From positions 2,527,501 through 2,591,500 of the forward strand of contig NZ_CP126107.1 of NCBI RefSeq assembly GCF_030123365.1: a stretch of 64,000 nucleotides of DNA, given 5' to 3'. The notes under the pieces were generated by a model. The model saw nothing but the letters and a program-made list of their open reading frames with translations. It searched no databases and was not told the origin of the DNA. Shown piece after piece: positions 1 to 8,575 of this stretch (positions are counted from its first letter, which is position 1; each line of letters opens with the position of its first letter). This DNA is from Neobacillus sp. SuZ13 (GTDB lineage: Bacteria > Bacillota > Bacilli > Bacillales > Cytobacillaceae). The position numbers were made by a program, and so were the translations under genes.

Positions 1-1
1 T

Positions 2-322
2 CTTTAAGACATCAAGAATGGCCACTGTGGGTCTTACATTTGGCTTTATGAGGAAACCTCCATTGTTTAAACGAGTCCAATAATTTTTATTGCAAAAGGC
101 ATACTCAAAGGTTGTAAACTGTACCTTACTATTATTAAGGTCACGTGCAGCCTTAAGTGTCTTTGTTCTGAACAGCAGCTCTAATTCCAGTTGGCGTATA
201 GACTGGTACTCAAATATTTCCTTAGATTTGTCCATTTTAGTAAGAATATCTTTCTGTTCTTTCGTTGTAAGGATGTCACTGAGATCGCCCACGTGAACGG
301 TCTGCTGATTAATTTTAATCAT
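2..322 (-). CDS. tgl: Protein-glutamine gamma-glutamyltransferase, 5' part
   Basis: The reverse strand opens at an ATG (320-322) behind an AGGTGA ribosome site and stays open for 107 codons to the window edge, so the catalytic part lies outside. The N-terminus matches the spore-coat transglutaminase Tgl as I remember it: a FEYQSIRQLELEL stretch followed by a TFEYAFCNKNYW segment, then a G/K/P-rich turn leading to VAILDVL. Tgl forms epsilon-(gamma-glutamyl)lysine cross-links between coat proteins in the mother cell during sporulation. The assignment rests on pattern similarity only; an unrelated conserved protein is possible but less likely. Confidence 0.75.
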   Translation of the reverse strand, partial: MIKINQQTVHVGDLSDILTTKEQKDILTKMDKSKEIFEYQSIRQLELELLFRTKTLKAARDLNNSKVQFTTFEYAFCNKNYWTRLNNGGFLIKPNVRPTVAILDVLK

Positions 323-612
323 CTATTCACCTGCTTTCCTTAAACAACAACTCCTTATAAAAAGTATGAAACTACCACACTAATGTTTACAACAATCGAA
401 ACAATTGATTCAGTTTGGATGTATTTTTAAAAAAAAAATCGTTGTATGTACGCATGTCTTCGTTGTTTTTGCTATTTTAAAATAATTTTTACGGCTTATT
501 TTTCTATAAAAATTTAGAGTTAAATTCAAATTTATGACATAACAAGGAAAAAGGACTAGGGCTGATTACCTGCAATATTTTACAAAATAAATAATAAATT
601 CCTTGAATGCAT

Positions 613-641
613 TTGCATTGTGTATGACCTTCTGTTATAGT
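613..641 (+). promoter_or_regulatory. Sigma-A type promoter of the cold-shock gene
   Basis: TTGCAT (613-618) and TATAGT (636-641) are separated by exactly 17 bases. Transcription would start near 648, giving a 5' leader of about 116 nt before the csp start, as expected for cold-shock genes whose long leaders regulate mRNA stability and translation. The rest of 323-612 is AT-rich with no gene that I can support. Confidence 0.6.
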
Positions 642-730
642 TAGGGAGAATTATTTTTGTTTGTCGGTAAGGAATAAAAGGCGTAACTGCTTTTTGTCTG
701 GAAGATTTGAACAAGGGTAGTAATTTTATT

Positions 731-745
731 GTGTGCACAGCACAC
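731..745 (+). promoter_or_regulatory. Hairpin just upstream of the csp ribosome site
   Basis: A perfect inverted repeat, GTGTGC-ACA-GCACAC, ends three bases before the AGGAGG ribosome site (749-754). In RNA it would form a 6-bp hairpin with a 3-nt loop beside the Shine-Dalgarno sequence, so it could modulate ribosome access with temperature. The function is inferred. Confidence 0.45.
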
Positions 746-763
746 AGCAGGAGGATACAACAA

Positions 764-964
764 ATGGAACAAGGTAAAGTTAAATGGTTTAATGCAGAAA
801 AAGGTTTTGGATTCATCGAGCGCGAAGCTGGAGACGACGTATTCGTACACTTCTCTGCTATCCAAGGCGAAGGTTTCAAATCTTTAGACGAAGGTCAATC
901 TGTTACGTTTGAAGTAGAACAAGGCCAACGTGGACCACAAGCTACTAACGTACGTAAAGCATAA
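764..964 (+). CDS. cspC: Cold-shock protein, CspC-like (66 aa)
   Basis: A 66-residue single cold-shock domain. It carries RNP1 (KGFGFIE) and RNP2 (VFVHFSAI), the nucleic-acid-binding strands of this OB fold, and begins [14 protein letters not shown], closest to Bacillus CspC among the paralogues I know. It acts as an RNA chaperone and transcription antiterminator in the cytoplasm. The ATG at 764 is chosen over an in-frame start at 707 because AGGAGG lies at 749-754 and the cold-shock domain starts here. It is monocistronic with its own promoter and terminator. Confidence 0.95.
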   Translation: MEQGKVKWFNAEKGFGFIEREAGDDVFVHFSAIQGEGFKSLDEGQSVTFEVEQGQRGPQATNVRKA

Positions 965-986
965 TCTAAACCACATAAATGTACGG

Positions 987-1018
987 AAAAGGCTCTCTTT
1001 TTGGGGCCTTTTTTTATT
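987..1018 (+). terminator. Intrinsic terminator after cspC
   Basis: The AAAAGGCTC arm pairs with GGGGCCTTTT across a short T-rich loop and runs into a T tract. Confidence 0.7.
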
Positions 1019-1027
1019 TTCTTTAAG

Positions 1028-1186
1028 CTGTGTTAAAGGTTAATGTTGATTTTGGAACTCTGTTGATTGGAGCGGCAGGACCGAAGCGACCTCGAGGGGC
1101 TAGGCGCTGCAGCTGGACAGGCTCCCCGGCACGCCTGCGAACCGCTCGTGCCTGGAACGGAAATCAACAGACAAGTTTAACACAGC
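1028..1186. repeat. Palindromic repeat element, long copy (159 bp)
   Basis: The element is bounded by perfect 11-bp inverted ends, GCTGTGTTAAA and TTTAACACAGC. Inside are CTGTTGATTGGAGCGG on the left and GGAAATCAACAGACAAG on the right, so the arms fold on each other. The centre (about 1080-1160) is clearly more GC-rich than its surroundings. A shorter copy with the same ends and inner arms lies at 54011-54087. No transposase is encoded, so a MITE-like or REP-like intergenic repeat fits. Similar GATTGGAGCGG palindromes recur in Bacillaceae genomes (from memory). Confidence 0.8.
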
Positions 1187-1293
1187 CTTTCTTTAAAAGA
1201 ATGGGGAGAAGGAGTGAACAGCCCTTTTCCCTTTTTTATTGTAATACTTTAAAATATAATGAAGCTAAGTACATAACGGAAGGAAGTGGCAGG

Positions 1294-2133
1294 ATGATCA
1301 TCCAGCGACCTCAATTGGAGAAATCTGAATTAACAAAGTACATTCCACCAAAAGGTGACTATGAAACGTTTCGTGACAACGACCATTATAAGGAGAAATT
1401 GAAGGAATGGGGATTATCCTCAGCGCGCGAAGCGAAAAAAGAGTTCTGGTATAAGGATCGAAATTATCAGCGCATGGTGACTATTAAGGGTTATGAAACT
1501 TATGGAAATGCGATGGACATTAACACCTTAGTAATTGAGTTCCAAGATGGAAATCTTACCTGTATCCATCCAGCTTATTTAAAAGAAATGCAGCAATCAA
1601 GCTTTGGAAAAGAAAGTTTATTAACTTTTGATGAAAAAGAAACGCCTGACAAAGATGGTTCTCCAGCTGAAGCAGGGATACTATCAGAGGGCATGACAGA
1701 AGATACAGCTGCAATGACCGAAGAACCAGCTAAAAAGGAGGCAGCGTCGAAGCCTGCAAAAGCGAAGGAACCAAAACCGAAGAAAACAAAGGCTCCTAAA
1801 CTTGATCTCCCGGTTGATAAGGTGCATTTCACTGCTAGCGTCAAACAGTTCGCGCTCGTTTACAATCCATTTAATGAAGAAAATGATGAAGTGGTGGTCC
1901 TCGAAAATGTACAAATCGTCTCAGAGGAAAATCCTCTTGAAATCGGACTAGCTTGGTGCAGCCATAGCAAGACACTTAAAAAGTTTGAACTGGCCATCGG
2001 TGATTCCCTTGAATTTGATGGGAAAGTGGCTGCTAAGAAACTAGGAAAAGGAAAAGATGTAGAAGAAGAATTCTTAGTGGATGTTCCTGTTTTGTATAAA
2101 GTCAATAACCCATCGAAAATCGTAAAAAAATAG
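1294..2133 (+). CDS. Hypothetical two-domain protein with a Lys/Pro/Ala linker (279 aa)
   Basis: I do not recognise this family. The N-terminal part (about 1-105) is rich in charged and aromatic residues. A low-complexity linker (about 125-175) is acidic and then packed with Lys, Pro and Ala. A compact beta-rich C-terminal part (about 180-279) follows, with no signal peptide or membrane segment. The ATG at 1294 follows an AAGGAAG site. An upstream in-frame ATG at 1030 is rejected because the extension would translate the palindromic repeat element. A strong terminator follows directly. Confidence 0.75.
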   Translation: MIIQRPQLEKSELTKYIPPKGDYETFRDNDHYKEKLKEWGLSSAREAKKEFWYKDRNYQRMVTIKGYETYGNAMDINTLVIEFQDGNLTCIHPAYLKEMQQSSFGKESLLTFDEKETPDKDGSPAEAGILSEGMTEDTAAMTEEPAKKEAASKPAKAKEPKPKKTKAPKLDLPVDKVHFTASVKQFALVYNPFNEENDEVVVLENVQIVSEENPLEIGLAWCSHSKTLKKFELAIGDSLEFDGKVAAKKLGKGKDVEEEFLVDVPVLYKVNNPSKIVKK

Positions 2134-2163
2134 GACTCTCTTCCTAGAGGTCCTATTTTTATT
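2124..2163 (+). terminator. Terminator after the 1294 gene
   Basis: An 11-bp stem (AAAAATAGGAC with GTCCTATTTTT) overlaps the end of the gene and its right arm runs into the T tract. Confidence 0.85.
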
Positions 2164-2171
2164 ACTTTTCT

Positions 2172-2333
2172 TTGCTTTTTGTAACAGACTTTGTTAACAG
2201 TTTTGACTATAAAGAAAACGTTATTGAAATTGATCTCGACTTTTCAAATGCCCATCTTTGGGATGACTCTGCTGTGGGTGCAATTGATAAAGTTGTCTTT
2301 AAGTACCATCAAAATGGAGTGAATGTAATTTAA
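2172..2333 (+). pseudogene. Remnant of a SulP-family anion transporter (STAS end)
   Basis: An open stretch with no start codon translates to a segment reading LFVTDFVNSFDY, then VIEIDL, NAHLWDDSAVGAIDKVV and a stop at 2331-2333. This is the hallmark C-terminal STAS domain of bacterial SulP sulfate/anion permeases. Nothing of the membrane domain is present upstream, where the 1294 gene and its terminator lie. It is therefore the scar of a deletion that removed about nine-tenths of the gene. Its stop overlaps the end of the opposing small gene. Confidence 0.75.
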
Positions 2334-2488
2334 TCGCGCATTGCTCCTGCCTCTCGGGATGTCATTGCACCTTGGCCTTCGCTTATATCTTTTTGAATTT
2401 CTTGTTTTACTTTTTGTACATCAGTTCCTGCAAATTCGGGTTGCATAATAGAACCCAAATTCTCTTTCGCTTGTTGGTCCTGTTTCAT
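2330..2488 (-). CDS. Small spore-protein-like gene (52 aa, possible gamma-SASP relative)
   Basis: A complete 52-codon ORF begins with ATG at 2488 behind a perfect GAGGAGG site. The product is hydrophilic, Gln/Lys-rich and lacks Cys and Trp. A PEFAGTDVQKVKQ segment resembles the EFA-x-x-(T/N)-VQ-VKQQ units of gamma-type small acid-soluble spore proteins, including the EFA where the germination protease GPR cuts. A MTSREAGAM segment lies near the C-terminus. The ribosome site supports a real gene; the SASP link is inference from this short motif. It could instead be an uncharacterised Bacillus-specific small protein. Confidence 0.7.
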   Translation of the reverse strand: MKQDQQAKENLGSIMQPEFAGTDVQKVKQEIQKDISEGQGAMTSREAGAMRD

Positions 2489-2684
2489 ACAAGTCCTCCT
2501 CAATTTTAAGGTTTTCCATCTTATTTTTTACAGCCACACGAATTTTATTAAAGAAATAGGACCATCGCGAATGTGTTTTTTATTGATAGACTCTTTAATG
2601 GAACTCCAAATTATATGAGGAATATTCATCCAATATAGGGTATAATGAAGGTTCGGATTTTTATTTTTCAAGGAGAATCTATTT

Positions 2685-4046
2685 ATGAAGCAAACGTTTA
2701 CTTTAAAGGAAAAAACAAAGCAAATATGTATTTTGTTAGTTCCGATCTTAATTACACAATTAGGCATGTTTTCAATGGTATTTTTTAATACGATTATGTC
2801 TGGAAAGTATAACTCAACTGCGTTAGCTGGAGTCGCGATTGGCTCCTCCATTTGGAGTCCCATTTTTACTGGGATAAGCGGAATTCTCCTTGCTGTTTCA
2901 CCCATTGCCGCCCAACGCTTTGGGGAAAAAAAGAGCCATGAAGTTGCATCCGTTGTGAAGCATGGAATTTATCTTTCAATATTGATTGCGCTAGTGGTTA
3001 TCCTCTTTGGATTCTTTTTGTTAGATCCTATTTTAGACAAAATGAATTTGAATGCTGGTGTTCGAGATACTGCTTTTCATTATCTAATCGGACTTAGCTA
3101 TGGAATTCTGCCATTATTTATTTTTAATGTACTCCGATCATTTATCTATGCACTGGGCAAAACACGGGTCATCATGATCATCATGCTTTTGTCGTTGCCA
3201 TTGAATTTCTTTTTGAACTATGTGCTCATTTTTGGAAACTTAGGCTTTCCAGAACTAGGTGGTGCTGGGGCAGGGTATGCAACATCGATAACCTATTGGG
3301 GGATTATGGCGATGACTGTGTTTATCGTCAGAACCCAAGAACCATTCTCATCGTACCCGGTATTTGCCGATTTCAAAGAATTTTCGTGGGATAAATGTAA
3401 GGAGATACTAAAGATCGGCGTTCCGATGGGGCTTTCAACGTTCTTTGAAACAAGTATGTTCGCTGTGGTTACGATTCTATTAAGTAAGTTTAATGTCACC
3501 ACGATTGCTGCCTATCAATCAGCACTAAATATCGTTTCCTTTTTGTATATGATACCAATTAGTATTTCGACGGCACAAACGGTACTTGTTGGGTATGAGG
3601 TAGGGGCTCGGCGCTATAAAGATGCAAAACAATACAGCTGGTTGGGGGTTTATCTAGCGATCCTTATTGCTGTTTTCACGGGATTATTTGTCGTGATTTT
3701 CCGCTATCAAGTTGCCGGTTTTTACTCGAATGAAACAGAGGTTATTAATTTAACCGCCAATTTCTTAATCTTTGCGCTGTTTTTCCAAATATGTGATGCC
3801 ATTCAGGCGACGGCGCAAGCAGCCTTAAGAGGCTATAAAGATGTCAACCTAGCCTTTATTATGACCTTAATCGCTTATTGGTTAATCTGTCTTCCAGCAG
3901 GATACTTGCTTGCCCACTACACAAGTCTGGGAGCAAGAGGCTACTGGCTCGGTCTAACCATCGGCCTCCTCGCCGCAGGAATAGCCCTTTCCATCAGACT
4001 CATCTATATTCAAAAACGAAAATTCGTCAATAAAGCAGTTATGTAG
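2685..4046 (+). CDS. MATE-family efflux transporter (453 aa)
   Basis: A multidrug and toxic compound extrusion antiporter, which exports cationic compounds using the Na+ or H+ gradient. About 12 hydrophobic segments fall into two related halves. Typical elements are LVPILITQLGMFSMVFFNTIMSG in helix 1 and GVAIGSSIW nearby, with the matching VPMGLSTFFETSMFAVV at the start of the second half. The length is normal for the NorM/YoeA type. ATG follows AAGGAGA at 2670-2676, with a TATAAT at 2641-2646 as a possible -10. It is transcribed alone. Confidence 0.9.
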   Translation: MKQTFTLKEKTKQICILLVPILITQLGMFSMVFFNTIMSGKYNSTALAGVAIGSSIWSPIFTGISGILLAVSPIAAQRFGEKKSHEVASVVKHGIYLSILIALVVILFGFFLLDPILDKMNLNAGVRDTAFHYLIGLSYGILPLFIFNVLRSFIYALGKTRVIMIIMLLSLPLNFFLNYVLIFGNLGFPELGGAGAGYATSITYWGIMAMTVFIVRTQEPFSSYPVFADFKEFSWDKCKEILKIGVPMGLSTFFETSMFAVVTILLSKFNVTTIAAYQSALNIVSFLYMIPISISTAQTVLVGYEVGARRYKDAKQYSWLGVYLAILIAVFTGLFVVIFRYQVAGFYSNETEVINLTANFLIFALFFQICDAIQATAQAALRGYKDVNLAFIMTLIAYWLICLPAGYLLAHYTSLGARGYWLGLTIGLLAAGIALSIRLIYIQKRKFVNKAVM

Positions 4047-4065
4047 TGGTGCTATATGGAAATGC

Positions 4066-4102
4066 AAAAAATGTAATGGCGTCTATACTGTTACATTTTT
4101 TT
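4066..4102 (+). terminator. Terminator after the MATE gene
   Basis: An 11-bp stem (AAAAAATGTAA with TTACATTTTTT) closes a 14-nt loop and is followed by further T residues. Confidence 0.85.
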
Positions 4103-4179
4103 CCTTTTTCTTCTACGATATTCTACTAATATACAAAAATAATGACGCCATTCTATGAAGAATGACGTCTGTTAAAATA

Positions 4180-4377
4180 TTAATATAGTTTTTTTAGATT
4201 AAATAATTTAGAGAAGAAAGTCTGATTTTTATCCGTTACCTTTAATTCTTCCATGATTAGTTTTTCTTGATTGGTATTAATCCATTTTTGTAATTCTTGT
4301 TTGTCTTTACAAAGCGTATAATATGTTTCTCCACCTTTTCCAAGTGCGTTGACAACATATCTACATGTGTTCGCCAT
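4180..4377 (-). CDS. Small hypothetical protein (65 aa)
   Basis: Function unknown. The product is soluble and basic, with an N-terminal segment containing GKGGETYYTL followed by an amphipathic DKQELQKWINTNQEKL helix. ATG at 4377 is chosen because AAAGGTGG lies just upstream; an in-frame GTG three codons earlier would sit inside that ribosome site. A weak hairpin (GACG/CATTC arms, 4147-4172) follows the stop. Confidence 0.65.
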   Translation of the reverse strand: MANTCRYVVNALGKGGETYYTLCKDKQELQKWINTNQEKLIMEELKVTDKNQTFFSKLFNLKKLY

Positions 4378-4554
4378 AATGTCCACCTTTAAATATAAAT
4401 TAGTTTCATATATGGATTATAACAGGCTTCAAAAAATAGTCCATCATTATTTTTTCCCATTTTTTTCAAATAAAAAAACACTAAAAAGGATATTAGTGTC
4501 TCTTCAGTATTAGAATGAGGTTAAACGTTTTCAATAGGCTTTAACAACAGGTGA

Positions 4555-4589
4555 ATAAAAAATAGAGACTGGCTCCCCAGTCTCTATAC
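4555..4589 (-). terminator. Terminator of the secreted protease gene
   Basis: A perfect 10-bp stem, TAGAGACTGG (4563-4572) with CCAGTCTCTA (4577-4586), has a 4-nt loop. The A-run at 4555-4562 is the U-tract on the minus strand. Confidence 0.85.
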
Positions 4590-4606
4590 AACTCTTTATT
4601 GGTTTG

Positions 4607-6589
4607 TTACTTCACCCCGCCAGGGCCTACCCGACGACTTACTGTATCGGTTTTAGAAGGGTCAGTCTCTGAAGTACTAGTGAAAGTAAGGCTTGTTGGG
4701 ACTGGCTCAGGGGAGGTTTTACTTGCAGCCGGGATTTTTACAAAAACAGGTACAGTTACGGTTTGACCGGCTTCTACCTCTATTACATTATTCTGGACCC
4801 TTAATTCCCAACCTGCGTCTGTTTTGGCATTTAGGCGGATAAGATCGGTCGCTGATCCAGTGTTTGTCACATTGAAATGATAAACAGCAATCCTGCCTGG
4901 AGCAGCTTTTTCCATAGTACTAACGGCAGCAGTTACTCCACGTTTAAACGCACCAGCACCATCCATATTTCGTACGGCTACACGATAGGAAAGTGCGCCT
5001 TGTTTGTCATATTTCTTTCCTAAAATATAAAAGTGAAGTCGGTTAGCTTCATCTTTGTACTCACTAACAACTCCATCACCAGTTCCAGCTTTGAAAAGAG
5101 AGTCGGCTAGCTGTTGGAAATCACCGACAGACATCTTGGCAACGCTACCATCCAGCCGCGTGAAATCAACTTGATTAATATCATCTTTATGTGAATCAAT
5201 TACCCAGATATTGGGTGCGGACTCGCTGTTCTTGGTCTTGGCTAAAAGGACACCTGAATCAGGGACAAAGGAGTCAAAGCCTACCCGGTCTACCACTTCA
5301 ACTGTATAGTTATTGTACCATTTTGCACCACGCTGCATATCGGCACGCCAATCGTCATTTAAGGAGTTCACTGGTGTTAGGTCCTCCATACTAATATTAA
5401 TACCGTGGATCGCGGAACGGCCAAATTCACTGCCAGCTGGTACCTCACGGGCAAGAATATCAGTGAATACTGGACCTGTAGTTGCTAGTTCGTCGCGGTT
5501 TAGACTGAGGTACTGATCCTCTGAAAGAAAGCCCTGTTTGATTTTATTACGAAGCATATGATGGGATGGGGCCGATGCACCTAAAGGTGATGGAACCATC
5601 CAACGTGTGTGAGGCCCCCCAGGACCATTAAAGCTTCCACGGCTCATTAATTCCCATGGTCCCGAGTAAGACCTCGAAACAGGAATACCATACGGATTAT
5701 TATAGTTATCCCCAAGACTCATAATATGGCCGAACTCGTGAGCAAACGTACCCATACCATCGTTTTCACCTTGAATAGACGTTCCTCCGCCGGCGCTTGA
5801 CCAAATGCTCTTGGCAGCATACCAAGATGTCCATGGTACATAACGGGTTTTGGCAGAGTTTGGCATTCCATCAACATTTGGGCCAAATGGTGCAGTTACG
5901 GAATCTTGGTTTTGAAACTTCATTTCGCCTAATTCCTGCCAGACACCTGATTCATCATAACCTGCATGGATGACAAACCTGAAGTCAAAGGTTTCACCAG
6001 ATGCAGCAATATCGGCTGAAGCTTTTTGAACAGCTTCACTCCTTAGATTTCTCGGTGTGGATCCTGGTGGCATATTTACTTGCTGTCCGAACTCATTCAG
6101 ACCATATTCGTATTCGTTCCCATCCATTTTATAGGGGCCGAATGCTTTAAGCTCAATTTTCCATTTTCCGAACGAATTCTCTCTCCAATACTCATTTACG
6201 GTTCGATAGTTATTCAATGCAGAAGGTTTATTGAGGAAGTCTTCCCAGAACTTTGGAATCTGATCGCGTGGAATATTTCCAGTCCCGATCGGGTTACCGG
6301 CGATTTCTGATCCTTCGGGCTGGCTTAAAATAAATTCTCTATCTTGGAAGTCCACTATAATTAATGCACCCTTAATAACTCTTTCCGGCTCAATGTCTGA
6401 AGTCTGCCAGTCGATTCCCGGTACGGGGCGGTAATCGCTCCATGCCATATCGCGGGGCAGGGTCCAGGATTGTGAATCAACTGGTTCAGGGAATTCCGTT
6501 AATCCTGGTTTTTCTGCATACGCGGTTGTTGAAACTGCTAATAGTATTAAACCTACCAAAAAGCTGAGAGACCTTTTAATTTGCCTCAC
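4607..6589 (-). CDS. Secreted M6-type zinc metalloprotease (660 aa)
   Basis: The N-terminus has a basic stretch, a hydrophobic core and an AYA cleavage site, so it is a Sec signal peptide. A zinc-binding HEFGH motif is at residues 284-288, followed by MSLGDNYNNP. This belongs to the M6/immune-inhibitor-A type metallopeptidase group. An Ig-like beta-rich C-terminal domain (about the last 130 residues, with HFNVTNTGSATDLIRLNAK) resembles the NEW3-type domains seen on secreted hydrolases. The likely role is extracellular protein degradation. The GTG at 6589 is chosen because AGGAGG sits nine bases upstream. Its own terminator follows, so it is monocistronic. Confidence 0.85.
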   Translation of the reverse strand: MRQIKRSLSFLVGLILLAVSTTAYAEKPGLTEFPEPVDSQSWTLPRDMAWSDYRPVPGIDWQTSDIEPERVIKGALIIVDFQDREFILSQPEGSEIAGNPIGTGNIPRDQIPKFWEDFLNKPSALNNYRTVNEYWRENSFGKWKIELKAFGPYKMDGNEYEYGLNEFGQQVNMPPGSTPRNLRSEAVQKASADIAASGETFDFRFVIHAGYDESGVWQELGEMKFQNQDSVTAPFGPNVDGMPNSAKTRYVPWTSWYAAKSIWSSAGGGTSIQGENDGMGTFAHEFGHIMSLGDNYNNPYGIPVSRSYSGPWELMSRGSFNGPGGPHTRWMVPSPLGASAPSHHMLRNKIKQGFLSEDQYLSLNRDELATTGPVFTDILAREVPAGSEFGRSAIHGINISMEDLTPVNSLNDDWRADMQRGAKWYNNYTVEVVDRVGFDSFVPDSGVLLAKTKNSESAPNIWVIDSHKDDINQVDFTRLDGSVAKMSVGDFQQLADSLFKAGTGDGVVSEYKDEANRLHFYILGKKYDKQGALSYRVAVRNMDGAGAFKRGVTAAVSTMEKAAPGRIAVYHFNVTNTGSATDLIRLNAKTDAGWELRVQNNVIEVEAGQTVTVPVFVKIPAASKTSPEPVPTSLTFTSTSETDPSKTDTVSRRVGPGGVK

Positions 6590-6793
6590 AAAAACCAACC
6601 TCCTAAATTGTATTTCTGTACAGGAAAATAATAGCATTATCTGATTATTTCGAATATAGAAATAAATATAATTGTAAAAAAGAGGAATTAAGACATGGCA
6701 GATTGGTTTCCTTTTAATAGATTCATAGGAAAATAAGTATAGTGGACCCGACGGTCATGTGGAAATTTTGACCTACATATCAGAAAAGTAAAT

Positions 6794-6808
6794 TGAGAAT
6801 GATTTTCT
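6794..6808. promoter_or_regulatory. Fur-box-like sequence in the 6590-6950 intergenic region
   Basis: TGAGAATGATTTTCT matches the Fur 7-1-7 box (TGATAAT-N-ATTATCA) at 11 of 14 positions. It lies about 145 bp upstream of the sigma-factor gene and about 200 bp upstream of the divergent protease gene. The remaining gap is AT-rich; a 13-codon ORF with a weak ribosome site (around 6695) is not called as a gene. Confidence 0.3.
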
Positions 6809-6950
6809 TTTGCTTTCTAAAATAGTCAAGTTTATATTAGAAAAGCACAAACATAAAGTAACATTAAATAAAAGAAAATTTTTTACCCCCGTATCTTTTC
6901 ATCCAGCTTAAAACGTTTAAAGGGTAGAGAGTGCAAAAGGAGTGAAATCA

Positions 6951-7670
6951 ATGTCACACAAGCTAGAAATTGACTGCATAGATGGGGAGCAAGAAATTGG
7001 GTTTGGGGAGGAATTTTGGATTGAGAATTATCCAAAACTTCGACGCTATTGTCACTTTATCGCCCAAAATGGTTGGGATGGAGACGAAATCGCACAGGAG
7101 ACTTTTATCAAAGCTTTAAAATATCGCAGCCACCAGCAAAAGGTGACGACAGCATTAATAAATAAGATCGCCTATAATCATTGGGTGGATATGCTGCGAA
7201 AAAGAAAGAATGAAACCGTGGAAGCTGATCTTGATTTTGCCAATGATGCTTTCATTCATAAACCAGATGAGACAAGGGAAGCGGTTGATCAACTGCTGAA
7301 AAACTTCACACCTAACCAAGCAATCATCTTTTTGTTAAAAGAGGGCTTTCAATATCAATTAAAAGAAATCGCCTCAATTTTGGACTCGACAGAAATGGCA
7401 GTGAAGGCAAATCTTCATCGCGCCAAAAAGCGGCTGGAAAAGGCAAACGAAGAGAGGCAGTTTCATTCAGTGGATTTGTTTTGGAATGAGGAAGAAAGGG
7501 AGCATCTCTCAGACCTTTTTTATGAGGCTTTAAAAAATCAAGATCCAACCATCCTCATTCAATCGATTCGTTCACGATCAACTAATAGTCAGGCCCCTAA
7601 ACTTGATTCTGGAAAAATACGTACCAAACCAACTTTTACTCCTTCAAGCACTCTCTGTATGGCTGCCTAG
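6951..7670 (+). CDS. Sigma-70 family (ECF-like) RNA polymerase sigma factor (239 aa)
   Basis: Region 2 (about residues 28-90) contains the DEIAQETFIKAL helix that binds core RNA polymerase and the -10 element. Region 4 (about 125-170) holds a helix-turn-helix with YQLKEIASILDSTEMAVKANLHRAKKRL, which recognises the -35. A C-terminal tail of about 70 residues is unlike typical ECF factors. ATG at 6951 lies 8 bases after AAAGGAG; an upstream in-frame GTG overlaps that site. No anti-sigma gene is adjacent. The next gene, a clpP paralogue, is 27 bases downstream and is likely co-transcribed. Confidence 0.85.
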   Translation: MSHKLEIDCIDGEQEIGFGEEFWIENYPKLRRYCHFIAQNGWDGDEIAQETFIKALKYRSHQQKVTTALINKIAYNHWVDMLRKRKNETVEADLDFANDAFIHKPDETREAVDQLLKNFTPNQAIIFLLKEGFQYQLKEIASILDSTEMAVKANLHRAKKRLEKANEERQFHSVDLFWNEEEREHLSDLFYEALKNQDPTILIQSIRSRSTNSQAPKLDSGKIRTKPTFTPSSTLCMAA

Positions 7671-7697
7671 CCAAATCGCTTTCAAGGAGGGATTGGA

Positions 7698-8279
7698 ATG
7701 AGTACCATTCCATATGTAATTGAACAATCGAATCGTGGAGAACGTTCATATGATATTTACTCTAGACTGTTAAAGGACCGAATTATCATCATTGGTGATG
7801 AAATAAATGAACATACGGCCAATAGTGTCGTCGCACAATTATTATTTTTAGCAGCAGACGCCCCTGATAAAGAAATTTCCCTCTATATCAATAGTCCAGG
7901 AGGTTTAACGACCGCGGGTTTCGCCATCTTTGACACCATGCAATACATTAAGCCTGACGTGAGGACGATCTGTACAGGGATGGCTGCCTCTTTCGGGGCG
8001 ATGCTACTTCTTGCAGGGAAAAAAGGAAAACGTTATGCTTTGCCAAATAGTGAAATTATGATTCATCAGCCATTAGGAGGAGCAAAAGGGCAGGCAACAG
8101 AAATCGAAATATCCGCACGAAGAATTTTAAAGCTTAGAGAGCATATCAACCAAATTATTTCAGAACGGACCGGACAACCGCTTGAAAAAGTAGCAAAGGA
8201 TACTGATCGAGATTTCTTCATGAGTGCCGAAGAAGCGAAAGAGTATGGAATCATTGATGAGATTCTTTATCCAAAATGA
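7698..8279 (+). CDS. clpP: ATP-dependent Clp protease proteolytic subunit (ClpP paralogue, 193 aa)
   Basis: A serine peptidase subunit that forms tetradecameric chambers gated by Clp/Hsp100 ATPases. The catalytic triad is visible: Ser98 in GMAASFGA, His123 in MIHQP and Asp172 in DRDFF. The length is standard. The N-terminus ([20 protein letters not shown]) lacks a long propeptide. A strong AAGGAGGG precedes ATG. Its position after a sigma factor rather than in the usual clpP context suggests a second, conditionally expressed copy; the main clpP would lie elsewhere. Confidence 0.92.
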   Translation: MSTIPYVIEQSNRGERSYDIYSRLLKDRIIIIGDEINEHTANSVVAQLLFLAADAPDKEISLYINSPGGLTTAGFAIFDTMQYIKPDVRTICTGMAASFGAMLLLAGKKGKRYALPNSEIMIHQPLGGAKGQATEIEISARRILKLREHINQIISERTGQPLEKVAKDTDRDFFMSAEEAKEYGIIDEILYPK

Positions 8280-8372
8280 ATTTGAAGTTGTTTTCAAAAT
8301 TAACAAAGCTGCCAATGAAAAAATTAATGGGTTCCGTATTCGGGTGCTATCTTATTAAAAGACACAAGAATT

Positions 8373-8400
8373 GACGTATGAATTGGCATACGTCTTTTTC
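8373..8400 (+). terminator. Terminator of the sigma-clpP operon
   Basis: GACGTATG (8373-8380) pairs perfectly with CATACGTC (8387-8394) across a 6-nt loop, followed by T5. Confidence 0.85.
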
Positions 8401-8575
8401 TTTATTTATCAAGGTGTTTACGAAATTTCATTTACTTTGACATAGCAATTCCCTCATCTAGGATCAAGATGCTCTGGGCTTTTGGGGGGAATCAAGTTAA
8501 GCACACAAGCTGGAAAATAGACGTAATATTCCACTTAATTCGTAATTATTATTAAAAAAGGCTTAAATAAATGGA

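Noticed and set aside
1030..1293. N-terminal extension of the hypothetical protein starting at 1030
   Set aside because: It would translate the palindromic repeat element and lacks a ribosome site; the ATG at 1294 has one.
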